Positions 8,301 through 17,170 of a stretch of 36,964 nucleotides of DNA are shown here, piece by piece; position 1 is the first letter of the stretch; each line of letters begins with the position of its first letter. The DNA is taken from positions 1 through 36,964 of the forward strand of contig CANQGG010000021.1 of NCBI GenBank assembly GCA_947601655.1, given 5' to 3'. The notes under the pieces are model-generated. The model was not told the origin of the DNA, searched no databases, and saw only the letters and a program-made list of their open reading frames with translations. This stretch comes from an uncultured Akkermansia sp. (lineage in GTDB: Bacteria > Verrucomicrobiota > Verrucomicrobiia > Verrucomicrobiales > Akkermansiaceae). A program made the translations under genes and the position numbers.

Positions 8301-9509
8301 ATGAACTACTCCGAAGCACTGGATTGGCTGTATTCTGCGCAGATGTTCGGCATCAAGCTGGGGCTGGCAGGCACCACACATCTGCTGACGGAACTTGGCG
8401 TAGCGCAACCACGTGCACGGGTCATTCACGTAGCGGGCACGAACGGTAAGGGTTCCGTGTGCGCCTTTGCAGAATCTGTAGCACGCACCGCGGGATACAA
8501 AACAGGTCTCTTCACTTCTCCGCATCTCGTGCGCTTCAACGAGCGCATACGGGTACAGGGGGCAGAGATCCCGGATGCCGATGCAGCGCGGCTCATCGAG
8601 CGCGTGAAAGGAGTCGTCAGTGCATGGAAAACTCCACCTACCTTCTTCGAACTCACCCTTGCCATTGCTTTGCTCTATTTTGCGGAGCAGGAGGTGGATC
8701 TCATCATTCTTGAAACCGGTCTCGGCGGGAGACTGGATGCAACAAACGCCGTCCCGAAGGATGCGGCAGTCATTACACCCATCGGCATGGACCACACGCA
8801 ATACCTTGGCAACACCCTTTACGAGATCGCCGGGGAGAAATCGGCCATCCTTGCCTGGCATCGGGCCGCACTCACAGCCCCGCAGGAGCCCGAAGCCATG
8901 CGCGCCATCTATGAAGCAGCGGAACGTTGCGACACTGAATGCCGCATCATCTCAGAGGAATGTCCTTATCCCCTCGGCTTGGCAGGAGCGCACCAAAAGC
9001 GCAACGCAGCCCTCGCTCTTGCCGCTCTGCGCGCAGCCATCCCCCATTTTCTTTGCTCACAGGATCAGCTGGAAGAGGGCCTCGCCTCCACCCGGTGGTC
9101 CGGACGCTTCGAGGAAATCAGCCCTCGCGTTATCCTCGACGGCGCGCACAACCCGCCCGCCGTCCACACGCTTGTGAACTGTTGGCACGCAAAATATGCG
9201 GACGAAAAAGCATTCTGTATCTTCGCCGGCTCCGCGGACAAGGCCCTCGAAGAGGTCATCTCCATCCTCGACCCCATCATCGCGGGGTGGATTCTGCCGC
9301 CGGTTCAATCCCCGCGCATCCTGCCGCAAAAAGATCTAGAAGAACTCGTTCGGAAGCACAGCACAGCGCCAATCACAGTGCCGTCAACCCTTGCGGAAGC
9401 GCTCAAAACACCGATGCGTCCGCTGCTCCTCTGCGGCTCCTTTTTCCTGCTCGGCGAGGCTCTTGCTCTGCTGAGAAAACATGAGCACTTCCGCCCAACA
9501 ACACAGTAG
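8301..9509 (+). CDS. folC: Bifunctional folylpolyglutamate / dihydrofolate synthase
   Basis: ATP-dependent ligase of the Mur-ligase superfamily that adds glutamate to dihydropteroate and to folates. At 402 residues it is slightly short. Visible: the P-loop GTNGKGS at 46-52, the TSPHLVRFNERI loop, ETGLGGRLDATNA, the GMDHTQYLG and IAGEKSAI blocks, and DGAHNPPA at the start of the C-terminal domain. It lies 15 bp after ahcY and 8 bp before the next gene, so the three are probably one transcript; one-carbon metabolism links ahcY and folC. Confidence 0.95.
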   Translation: MNYSEALDWLYSAQMFGIKLGLAGTTHLLTELGVAQPRARVIHVAGTNGKGSVCAFAESVARTAGYKTGLFTSPHLVRFNERIRVQGAEIPDADAARLIERVKGVVSAWKTPPTFFELTLAIALLYFAEQEVDLIILETGLGGRLDATNAVPKDAAVITPIGMDHTQYLGNTLYEIAGEKSAILAWHRAALTAPQEPEAMRAIYEAAERCDTECRIISEECPYPLGLAGAHQKRNAALALAALRAAIPHFLCSQDQLEEGLASTRWSGRFEEISPRVILDGAHNPPAVHTLVNCWHAKYADEKAFCIFAGSADKALEEVISILDPIIAGWILPPVQSPRILPQKDLEELVRKHSTAPITVPSTLAEALKTPMRPLLLCGSFFLLGEALALLRKHEHFRPTTQ

Positions 9510-9517
9510 CAAACGCG

Positions 9518-10627
9518 ATGCCGGAAGTGAAAAGAAACACCGCTATTGATGCACTTCGAGGAGCAGATATTCTCCTCCTCTGCGGGGGAGCCAAGGCACT
9601 CCATAGCATAGCAAAACTGAACGGAATAGAAAGCCTGAGTGCGCAGCTCTCTCATGCAAACAGGGGCGAACCCCTCACCTGTTGGGATCTCGTGATGCCG
9701 CTTTTCCTCTTCATCGTGGGAACCAGCATGCCCTTTGCCTTTGCTTCCTACCGGGAAAAATCCATGACGGCAGGACAAATCACGTGGAGGATCGTCCGGC
9801 GCTGTTCCCTGCTCTTCCTGCTGGGTATGCTCGTGCAGGGCAATTTGGCGTCCGCCGACCCTGCTCACATGAGCTTATTTTGCAACACGCTTCAAGCTAT
9901 CGCGGAGGGTTATCTCATCGCCTCTCTCTGCCTGCTATTGGGCGGTATTCGCACCCAGCTCCTCGTCTGCCTCGCCTGCTTGACGATATACTGGGCGTTA
10001 CTCCGTTTTGTCCCTTACGGAGCCTCCTCACCGGGTGGTCTCTTCCTCCCCCACGACAACCTTGCTATCTTCATTGACCACACCCTCCAAGGAGGTTGGC
10101 AGGATGGTACCCCCTACACTTGGATACTCACTTCCCTCTCCTTTGGAGCGCTTACGCTCCTGGGTGTTTTCGCCGGAGAAATCTTGCGAAAAACAGCATG
10201 GGGACGCTCCTCCTTGCTCGCTCTGGTCGGGGCGGGAGCACTTTGCTTGGCAGCGGGTCACCTCCTTTCTTTCGATACGCCGATCATCAAGCATATTTAC
10301 ACCACCAGCATGGTTCTGTGGAGCAGTGGTTGGTGTTTCCTGCTACTTGCGCTCTTCCATCTGCTCTTTGATTTGCACACTGTTTTGGGATGGCTCGCCT
10401 TCCCCCTGCGTGTCTTTGGCTGCAACGCCATTCTTGCCTACATTCTCACCCAAACCCCTGGTTTGCAGGGACGCAGTCTCTGGCAAGGTTTTTGTGAACC
10501 GCTCATAGGCGGGTTATGTGCGCATGCTGGAGAGGCTAACCAGCTTATGGTATCGACTGGTAACCTCTGCCTGCTCTTCCTGTTATTACTTTTCCTATAC
10601 CGCCGTAAGATATTTCTGAGGGTTTAG
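9518..10627 (+). CDS. Multi-pass membrane acyltransferase, DUF5009 / HGSNAT-like
   Basis: Integral membrane protein of 369 residues with about nine or ten hydrophobic helices. The N-terminus NTAIDALRGADILLL is the RxxxxDxLRG-type opening of the family that includes heparan-alpha-glucosaminide N-acetyltransferase, and the conserved WDLVMPLFLFIVGTSMPFAF helix follows. Such proteins are thought to move acetyl groups from acetyl-CoA across the inner membrane onto sugars; the substrate here is unknown. It is 8 bp after folC and likely co-transcribed with it. Confidence 0.85.
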   Translation: MPEVKRNTAIDALRGADILLLCGGAKALHSIAKLNGIESLSAQLSHANRGEPLTCWDLVMPLFLFIVGTSMPFAFASYREKSMTAGQITWRIVRRCSLLFLLGMLVQGNLASADPAHMSLFCNTLQAIAEGYLIASLCLLLGGIRTQLLVCLACLTIYWALLRFVPYGASSPGGLFLPHDNLAIFIDHTLQGGWQDGTPYTWILTSLSFGALTLLGVFAGEILRKTAWGRSSLLALVGAGALCLAAGHLLSFDTPIIKHIYTTSMVLWSSGWCFLLLALFHLLFDLHTVLGWLAFPLRVFGCNAILAYILTQTPGLQGRSLWQGFCEPLIGGLCAHAGEANQLMVSTGNLCLLFLLLLFLYRRKIFLRV

Positions 10628-10768
10628 GAGGAAGTGTGCGTGCGGATATAGAAAAGTGCTCAAGTTTCTGCTTGATTTCACAGATTTCCAGGTGTAAATT
10701 TCGAGGCAGAGCATAAATGCACAGCGATGGAAAAGTCTCCCCCGCTGCGCAGTATCCCAATTCACATT

Positions 10769-13700
10769 ATGAGCACTACCTATAGCACCATCGATGCCAA
10801 CGAAGCTGTGGCATCTGTCGCCTATCGTTGTTCGGAAGTAGCCGCCATTTATCCCATTACCCCCTCATCCCCGATGGGAGAATCTGCTGAGACGTGGACG
10901 GCCGTCGATCGCAAGAACCTGTGGGGCACGGTTCCCAGCATCGTGGAGATGGAAAGTGAAGCTGGAGCTGCAGGTGCCGTCCATGGCGCATTGCAAACGG
11001 GGTCGCTGGCAACGACCTTTACGGCTTCTCAGGGGCTTCTGCTGATGATCCCCAATATGTTTAAAATCGCCGGCGAGCTGACGCCGTGTGTTTTCCACAT
11101 AGCCGCCAGAGCCCTCGCTGCTCAAGGCCTTTCTATCTTCGGCGACCACAGCGACGTGATGGCCTGTCGCGCAACAGGTTTTGCGATGCTCTGCGGGGCG
11201 AACACACAGGAAGCGCCAGATATGGCCGCCATTGCGCATGCTGCCACATTGGAAAGCCGCGTGCCGTTCATCAACTTCTTTGATGGATTCCGGACCTCGC
11301 ATGAAGTGGGCAAGATTGCCGACATCACGGATGAAACCCTGCGCGCCATGATTGACCAGAAGCTCGTGGACGAATTCCACGCGCGCGGACTCACCCCGGA
11401 TGCTCCCGTTGTGCGCGGCACTGCCCAGAACCCTGACGTATATTTCCAGGGTCGAGAAACCGTCAATAAGTATTACAACGCCGTGCCCGGCATCGTGAAG
11501 AAAGCCATGAAGAAATTTGGCGAGCTCACCGGGCGCTGCTACGATCTCGTGGAGTATGTGGGTTCTCCGACGGCGACGCGCGTCATCGTCATCATGGGAT
11601 CCGGTGCGGAAGCCTGCTGGGAGACGGTGCAGGCGCTCAAGGATGATGTGGGCGTACTGAAAGTGCGTCTGTATCGTCCGTTCCCGGCGGAGGACTTCGT
11701 CGCTGCGCTGCCGAAGAGTGTGAAGAAGATTGCCGTGCTGGACCGCACCAAGGAACCCGGCAGTCAGGGTGAACCCCTGTTGCAGGACGTGGTACAGGCG
11801 TTGGCAGATGCCTCCGTCCGCGGTAAATTGCCCTTTGCCATGCCCAAGGTGGTAGGCGGGCGCTACGGCCTCGGCTCCAAGGAATTCACCCCGGCTATGG
11901 CCAAGGGAGTGTACGATGAGCTGGCAAAGGATGAGCCTATGACCGGTTTTGCTGTTGGCGTAGAAGATGACGTGACCGGTAAATCCATCGCGTATGATCC
12001 GAGTTTCTCCACGGAGAGCGATACTGTCACGCGTTGTATGTTCTACGGGCTGGGTTCTGATGGCACCGTGGGCGCGAACAAGGATGCCATCAAGATTATC
12101 GGCAAGCATACGGATCTCTACGTGCAAGGCTACTTCGTGTACGACTCCAAGAAGAGCGGCTCCTCTACGGTGTCCCACCTTCGCTTCGGAACCACGCCGA
12201 TCCACAGTACTTACCTCATCACCAGCGCCAACTTCATTGCGTTGCACCAGCCGAGCCTGCTGAATACCTTTGATTTCTTGAAGAATGCTGCTCCGGGCGC
12301 CACCTTCCTCATGAACACTGCGGTGGAGCCGGAGAAAGTGTGGGATTCTCTCCCTGCTCGCATGCAGCAGCAGATCCTCGACAAAGGAATCAAGATGTAC
12401 TGTATCGATGCTTTCAAAGTGGCAAAGGCAACAGGCATGGGCGGACGCATCAACATGATCATGCAGACCTGCTTCTTCAAGCTCTCCGGCGTGATTCCTG
12501 CCGATGCCGCTATCGGATACATCAAGGAAGCCATCAAGAAAACCTACGGCAAGAAGGGCGAGGAAGTTGTGGCGAAAAACATCGCCGCCGTAGATGCTAC
12601 CCTTGAAAACCTGCATGAGGTGCCGCTGGGATCGACCATCACCGGACACGACATCCCTGAGCCTCTGCAGGGCAATCCCCCGGCCTTTGTTCGTGACGTC
12701 CTTGGCAAAATCGTTACAGGTGACGGCGACGACGTGAAAGTCTCCGAGATGCCTTGCGACGGCACCTTCCCTTCCGGAACCACGCAGTACGAGAAGCGCG
12801 ACCTGGCGTTGGAAATTCCCGTATGGAATCCCGAAACGTGTATCCAGTGCGGCAAATGCACCATGGTATGTCCGCACGCCTGCATCCGCGCCCAGATCAC
12901 CGACCCCGCCAACCTCGAGGGGGCGCCGGAGACTTTCAAGAGCGCCGATGCCAAGAAAATGCACAAGGATTGGCAGGGCAAGAAGTTCATCATCCAGGTT
13001 TCGGCATCCGATTGCACAGGCTGCACACTTTGCACGCATGTGTGTCCCACCGGTTCCGTGGTAATGACCCCCGCCTCTGTGGCGCTCAAGCCGGAAGCGG
13101 AAAATTGGAAGTTCTTCAACGCCCTCCCGGATCCGGATCGCACCATCGTAGGACGCGACAAGGTGAAGGACGCGCAATTCCTGCGTCCTCTTTTCGAGTT
13201 CTCGGGAGCCTGCGCCGGCTGCGGCGAGACCCCATATATCAAGGTGCTCTCACAGCTCTTCGGCAACCGCCTCGTGGTGGCCAACGCCACGGGATGCTCC
13301 TCCATCTACGGCGGCAACCTGCCCACCACCCCGTGGAGCCATGATGCAGAGGGGCGCGGCCCCGCCTGGTGCAACAGCCTATTTGAGGATAACGCCCAGT
13401 TCGGTCTCGGCTTCCGCGTATCGTTGGATAAGAAGCAACAGTACGCCCTTGAGCTACTGCACGCCGCGGCGCCGAAAGTCGGTGAGTCCCTCGTGCAGGA
13501 GCTACTGGATAACCCGCAGAAGAGCGAAGCGGACATCGCTAGGGCGCGTGCCACGGTGGAGCAAATCAAAACCGCCTGCGGCAGTGATCCCGAACTTGCT
13601 GCGCTTAAGGCGCAGGCCAACTACCTCGTCCGCAAATCCGTCTGGATCATCGGCGGCGACGGCTGGGCTTACGACATCGGTTACGGTGGCTTGGACCACA

Positions 13701-14311
13701 TTCTCGCCTCCGGACGCAATGTGAAAGTGCTCGTGCTGGACACCGAAGTGTACTCCAACACAGGCGGTCAGTGCTCTAAGTCCACCCCGCGCGCGGCTGT
13801 TGCGAAATTTGCCACGCGAGGCAAAGATCAGGTGAAGAAGGATATTGGCTACATGGCGATGACCTACGGCAACATCTATGTCGCCTCCATCTCCATGGGC
13901 GCCAACGATGAGCATGCCCTCAAGACCATCCTGGAAGCTGAGGAGTACGACGGCCCCGCTCTCATCATCGCCTACAGCCATTGCATCAACCACGGCATCA
14001 ACATGGCCCAGGGGCTCGACCGTCAGAAGGATGCTGTGGACTGCGGACGTCTCTTGCTGTACAACTTCAATCCTGACCGCATTAAGGAAGGCAAGAATCC
14101 GCTCACCATCAAGAGTAAAGCACCCAAGAAGGACGTCAAAGAGGCCCTGCTTGGCGAAAACCGTTTCCGTCTGCTGGCCAAGAATAACAAAGAGCACTTC
14201 GATCAGCTTATTGCTCTGGAAGAAGGTGACATCGCACGCCGCTGGCGCCTCTACCAGGCACTCGCTGCTATTGACTACTCCCTGCCCTCTGAGGATACTC
14301 CGCAGTCTTAA
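10769..14311 (+). CDS. nifJ: Pyruvate:ferredoxin (flavodoxin) oxidoreductase
   Basis: Converts pyruvate and CoA to acetyl-CoA and CO2 with ferredoxin or flavodoxin as electron acceptor, the usual route in anaerobes. The 1180-residue protein is the full fused homodimer-type enzyme: pyrimidine-binding domain I (AAIYPITPSSPMGE near 30), transketolase-like domains, two 4Fe-4S sites (C691/C694/C697/C701 and C749/C752/C755/C759), and a TPP-binding C-terminal part with C815, C818, C843 and C1072 for the third cluster and GDGWAYDIGYGGLDH. The start at 10769 (MSTTYSTIDANEAV) fits the family better than the ATG at 10727, which adds 14 unrelated residues. A strong terminator follows. Confidence 0.97.
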   Translation: MSTTYSTIDANEAVASVAYRCSEVAAIYPITPSSPMGESAETWTAVDRKNLWGTVPSIVEMESEAGAAGAVHGALQTGSLATTFTASQGLLLMIPNMFKIAGELTPCVFHIAARALAAQGLSIFGDHSDVMACRATGFAMLCGANTQEAPDMAAIAHAATLESRVPFINFFDGFRTSHEVGKIADITDETLRAMIDQKLVDEFHARGLTPDAPVVRGTAQNPDVYFQGRETVNKYYNAVPGIVKKAMKKFGELTGRCYDLVEYVGSPTATRVIVIMGSGAEACWETVQALKDDVGVLKVRLYRPFPAEDFVAALPKSVKKIAVLDRTKEPGSQGEPLLQDVVQALADASVRGKLPFAMPKVVGGRYGLGSKEFTPAMAKGVYDELAKDEPMTGFAVGVEDDVTGKSIAYDPSFSTESDTVTRCMFYGLGSDGTVGANKDAIKIIGKHTDLYVQGYFVYDSKKSGSSTVSHLRFGTTPIHSTYLITSANFIALHQPSLLNTFDFLKNAAPGATFLMNTAVEPEKVWDSLPARMQQQILDKGIKMYCIDAFKVAKATGMGGRINMIMQTCFFKLSGVIPADAAIGYIKEAIKKTYGKKGEEVVAKNIAAVDATLENLHEVPLGSTITGHDIPEPLQGNPPAFVRDVLGKIVTGDGDDVKVSEMPCDGTFPSGTTQYEKRDLALEIPVWNPETCIQCGKCTMVCPHACIRAQITDPANLEGAPETFKSADAKKMHKDWQGKKFIIQVSASDCTGCTLCTHVCPTGSVVMTPASVALKPEAENWKFFNALPDPDRTIVGRDKVKDAQFLRPLFEFSGACAGCGETPYIKVLSQLFGNRLVVANATGCSSIYGGNLPTTPWSHDAEGRGPAWCNSLFEDNAQFGLGFRVSLDKKQQYALELLHAAAPKVGESLVQELLDNPQKSEADIARARATVEQIKTACGSDPELAALKAQANYLVRKSVWIIGGDGWAYDIGYGGLDHILASGRNVKVLVLDTEVYSNTGGQCSKSTPRAAVAKFATRGKDQVKKDIGYMAMTYGNIYVASISMGANDEHALKTILEAEEYDGPALIIAYSHCINHGINMAQGLDRQKDAVDCGRLLLYNFNPDRIKEGKNPLTIKSKAPKKDVKEALLGENRFRLLAKNNKEHFDQLIALEEGDIARRWRLYQALAAIDYSLPSEDTPQS

Positions 14312-14345
14312 ATTTCCGGAGAAATCCTTCCTTCAATTATTCACG

Positions 14346-14378
14346 CGCGGGAGGGACCCTGTTCCTCCCGCGTTTTTT
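14346..14378 (+). terminator. Rho-independent terminator after nifJ
   Basis: Perfect nine-pair GC-rich stem CGCGGGAGG/CCTCCCGCG (14346-14354 with 14364-14372), then TTTTTT. It ends only 6 bp before the cca start codon, so cca must be read either from read-through or from a promoter overlapping the hairpin. Confidence 0.93.
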
Positions 14379-14384
14379 GATTTC

Positions 14385-15665
14385 ATGCTGATCAATCCAC
14401 CGTCGTATGTGCTCAGTGTGCTCCAACAACTGGAACGCGCCGGATATCAAGCCTACGTAGTAGGAGGATGCGTGCGTGATTCACTTATGGGAATGAGGCC
14501 GGAAGATTGGGACGTCTGCTCCGATGCTACTCCGGAACAAATGCTGGCGCTCTTTGAACGACGGCGCGTCATTCCTACCGGTCTCAAGCATGGAACAATT
14601 ACTGTACGTTCACAAGGTCATAATGTTGAAGTCACTACATTCAGAATTGATGGTGCATATTCCGATAACCGCCACCCAGACCAGGTGTCATTTGTTGCCA
14701 AACTAGAGGAAGATTTGTCACGGAGAGATTTTACAATTAACGCCATGGCATACAATCCTCGGAGGGGGCTCGTGGATGTTTTCGGCGGAGAAAAAGATTT
14801 GGAAAACCATACTATTCGTTGCGTTGGGAAACCGGATGTGCGATTCCATGAAGACGGGTTGCGCATCCTGCGCGCATTGCGGTTCGCTTCCCGATTTTCA
14901 TTTGATATTGAAAAAGAAACAGAAGATTCCATACGTCGAAATCGTCAATTATTAAGCAACATAAGTGCAGAACGTATCTTCAAGGAACTCCAGGGTATTC
15001 TGCTTGCAAGGGATGCAACAAGGATCCTCACCGCTTTCCCAGAGATTTTCGTCACCATCTTACCGGAAACGCAGGCAACACAATCACCAAAGGAATGGAT
15101 GGACAGGACATGCGATATCGCTCAAGCTCCGGAAAACTCCTTCCCTATGCGCCTCACCCTTCTGCTGAGGAATCTCACGCCGCCTCAGGCACGAAGTGTC
15201 TTGTCCCGTCTGAGAAGCGACAACAAGACTAGGCACTATGTTGTCACCATGCTGGAAGAGCTGTCCAAACCACTACCAACCACGCGTGGCGAGATGCGCA
15301 AGCTGATCGGTCATATCGGCTTGGACGAGGCACGTGCACTGCTCTGCATTCAAGCCATTCTGACTCCTGGAAAAAATGTCCTGGAAGCGAATCGACTTTT
15401 GAAGGAAGCTCTCGCTGCCCCACCCGCTTACACCCTTCGTCACCTCCGAATCGATGGCCAAAAACTTCTGGCGCTCGGTGCGACATCCGGGCCTATTCTC
15501 GGTGAAATACTGCAACGTCTTCTCAATGAGGTGCAGGAGGAAGTACTCACCAACGAGAAGGACGCTCTCCTCAGACGAGCAAAGGAGCTTCTCGCCCTCC
15601 ATGCAAAGACTGTGCCTTCAACCGACTCCTCTCCAAATCTCGGATGTGTATGTAAATCGAGATAG
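14385..15665 (+). CDS. cca: CCA tRNA nucleotidyltransferase / poly(A) polymerase family
   Basis: Adds or repairs the CCA 3' end of tRNAs. The 426-residue class II nucleotidyltransferase shows the head motif YVVGGCVRDSLMG, the metal-binding DWD at 41-43, RRDFTINAMAYN, and the EDGLRILRALRFASRF neck motif. No HD phosphohydrolase motif is evident in the C-terminal half. A poly(A) polymerase of the same family is an alternative. The frame is open far upstream into the end of nifJ, but homology begins at the Met at 14385 just after the nifJ terminator. Confidence 0.9.
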   Translation: MLINPPSYVLSVLQQLERAGYQAYVVGGCVRDSLMGMRPEDWDVCSDATPEQMLALFERRRVIPTGLKHGTITVRSQGHNVEVTTFRIDGAYSDNRHPDQVSFVAKLEEDLSRRDFTINAMAYNPRRGLVDVFGGEKDLENHTIRCVGKPDVRFHEDGLRILRALRFASRFSFDIEKETEDSIRRNRQLLSNISAERIFKELQGILLARDATRILTAFPEIFVTILPETQATQSPKEWMDRTCDIAQAPENSFPMRLTLLLRNLTPPQARSVLSRLRSDNKTRHYVVTMLEELSKPLPTTRGEMRKLIGHIGLDEARALLCIQAILTPGKNVLEANRLLKEALAAPPAYTLRHLRIDGQKLLALGATSGPILGEILQRLLNEVQEEVLTNEKDALLRRAKELLALHAKTVPSTDSSPNLGCVCKSR

Positions 15666-15790
15666 CTTTCCTATACCTCTCTTTCTTGGCTTCCGTTTTT
15701 CCTTTGCTCTGCTGTGTTATGACGGAGGCATTGCCGAAATTCGGAATCCAGCGTTGCTTCCTTTGGAATTCATAATTGGAAAATGCATCA

Positions 15791-15819
15791 TTGACTCGCA
15801 CTTGAAACTGGGGCATAAT
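15791..15819 (+). promoter_or_regulatory. kdsA operon promoter
   Basis: TTGACT (15791-15796), 17 bp, CATAAT (15814-15819). A start near 15826 lies downstream of the GTG at 15824, which favours the ATG at 15845 as the true kdsA start. Confidence 0.55.
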
Positions 15820-15844
15820 ACTTGTGGTAGCGACGGAAAAGGTT

Positions 15845-16666
15845 ATGTCATTCTCCATACGTAATGTTGAGATAGGTGGCAGCAGGCCCTTTTACATCCT
15901 AGGGCCTTGCTCGCTTGAGAAGGAGGAATTTGCGCACGGCATGGCGCGAGATATCAAAGAAATATGCACACGCCTCGGTGTCCAGTTCATCTTCAAAGCA
16001 TCTTATGATAAAGCCAACCGCACTAGTGTTACCAGCTTCCGCGGACCTGGCATGCAAGAGGGATGCCGTATCCTGGCTGACATCAGTAAAGAACTGGATG
16101 TGCCGGTCGTGACGGACGTGCACACTGAGGAGCAGGCGGAGTATGCTGCACAATATGTAGATCTTCTGCAAGTACCGGCGTTCCTGAGTCGCCAGAGTGA
16201 TCTGCTGGAGGCCTGCGCGAAAACCGGACGACCGGTGAATGTAAAAAAGGGTCAATTTCTCGCGCCGTGGGATTGCAAAAATATCTGCGAGAAAATGCGA
16301 GCGTTTGGTTGCGAGCATTTCATGCTCTGCGAACGCGGCACGAGCTTTGGTTATAACAACTTGGTTGTAGACATGCGAGGACTGAAGTGGATGAGCGAGT
16401 TCGGTTGTCCTATCGTTTTTGATGCCACACATTCTGTACAACGTCCGGGCGGACTTGGCGGAGCAACTGGCGGTGATCGCGAACTTGCCCCTGTTCTGGC
16501 GAATGCTGCAATGGCCGTGGGGATTGATGGTGTTTTCATGGAGGTGCATCGCGACCCTGAGCATGCCTTGAGCGACGGGCCAAATCAGATACATCTCAGT
16601 GATTTGGAACGAGTGCTGAGACATCTGGAAATCGTGCGCTCCGCTTGGGAACAGATGCAGGATTAA
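15845..16666 (+). CDS. kdsA: 3-deoxy-8-phosphooctulonate synthase (KDO8P synthase)
   Basis: Condenses phosphoenolpyruvate and arabinose-5-phosphate to KDO-8-phosphate for the LPS inner core; cytosolic. It has 273 residues. It belongs to the metal-dependent class: the loop reads LGPCSLE with C22, and the other ligands are visible as H196 (DATHS), E233 (MEVH) and D244 (SDGPNQ). KASYDKANRTS and the QRPGG loop are typical. The ATG at 15845 is preferred over an upstream GTG (15824) because of the promoter position and the AAAAGG before it. It heads an operon with the three LPS export genes that follow. Confidence 0.96.
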   Translation: MSFSIRNVEIGGSRPFYILGPCSLEKEEFAHGMARDIKEICTRLGVQFIFKASYDKANRTSVTSFRGPGMQEGCRILADISKELDVPVVTDVHTEEQAEYAAQYVDLLQVPAFLSRQSDLLEACAKTGRPVNVKKGQFLAPWDCKNICEKMRAFGCEHFMLCERGTSFGYNNLVVDMRGLKWMSEFGCPIVFDATHSVQRPGGLGGATGGDRELAPVLANAAMAVGIDGVFMEVHRDPEHALSDGPNQIHLSDLERVLRHLEIVRSAWEQMQD

Positions 16667-16690
16667 CGCTCCCTTTCCCCCATTTTTCTC

Positions 16691-17170
16691 ATGACTCTTC
16701 TTCGTTGTATCTGCGCATGTTCTCTGATGGTGGTGTGTTCGCAGGCGGTAGCGCAAGTGGCGAAGACCGAGGCGGTGGGAAAAGGAGATTTTCCGGCCTT
16801 GCAGTTTTTGCCGCCCGGCAGTGTGGTGGAAGGAATATCACTGCCTCGCTACGAGGGACACCGCGTTTCAGCCCTGCTCATGGCGGAAAAACTGGAGGTC
16901 CTGAGTCGCACGACGGCACGACTTACTCAGATACGCGCCTATCTTACGGCAAAAACCGGAGAGACGACATGCGTGCAACTCCCCCTTGCTCATTATGATT
17001 TCACAGGGAGAATTATGCGATCTCTCAATTCCCCCGCTCTTCTGATTCACCCGCATTATTCTGCCCGAGGAGAGGGGGTGATTTTCAGTAATGTCAGAGG
17101 CTGCGGTCTTTTGCTCGGTCCAGTGACCACATCATTCTTTTCATCCGAATTAAACAATCCCGGCTCATGA
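16691..17170 (+). CDS. Exported LptC-like protein (LPS export)
   Basis: A 159-residue protein with a signal peptide (about 1-22, ending SQAVAQ). The mature part matches the layout of LptC-type proteins, with short beta-rich segments such as RVSALLMAEKLEVLSRTT, a VQLPLAHYDFTGRIM turn and a GEGVIFSNVRGCGLLLG end. In E. coli LptC carries LPS from the LptBFG transporter to LptA; here the anchor appears to be cleaved or to act as the membrane segment. The identification rests on weak sequence likeness and on position between kdsA and an lptA-like gene and lptB. Its stop overlaps the next start as ATGA (17167-17170). Confidence 0.65.
   Translation: MTLLRCICACSLMVVCSQAVAQVAKTEAVGKGDFPALQFLPPGSVVEGISLPRYEGHRVSALLMAEKLEVLSRTTARLTQIRAYLTAKTGETTCVQLPLAHYDFTGRIMRSLNSPALLIHPHYSARGEGVIFSNVRGCGLLLGPVTTSFFSSELNNPGS

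Noticed and set aside
10865..13177. A 770-codon open frame antisense to nifJ
   Set aside because: Its length comes from the GC-biased third codon positions of nifJ; no domain, start signal or promoter is visible, while nifJ is complete in the sense frame.
13878..14384. Extension of the cca frame upstream into nifJ
   Set aside because: It overlaps nifJ coding sequence and its terminator; family similarity starts at the Met at 14385.
15899..16756. A 285-codon frame antisense to kdsA
   Set aside because: Opposite a complete KdsA with all active-site residues; no features of its own.
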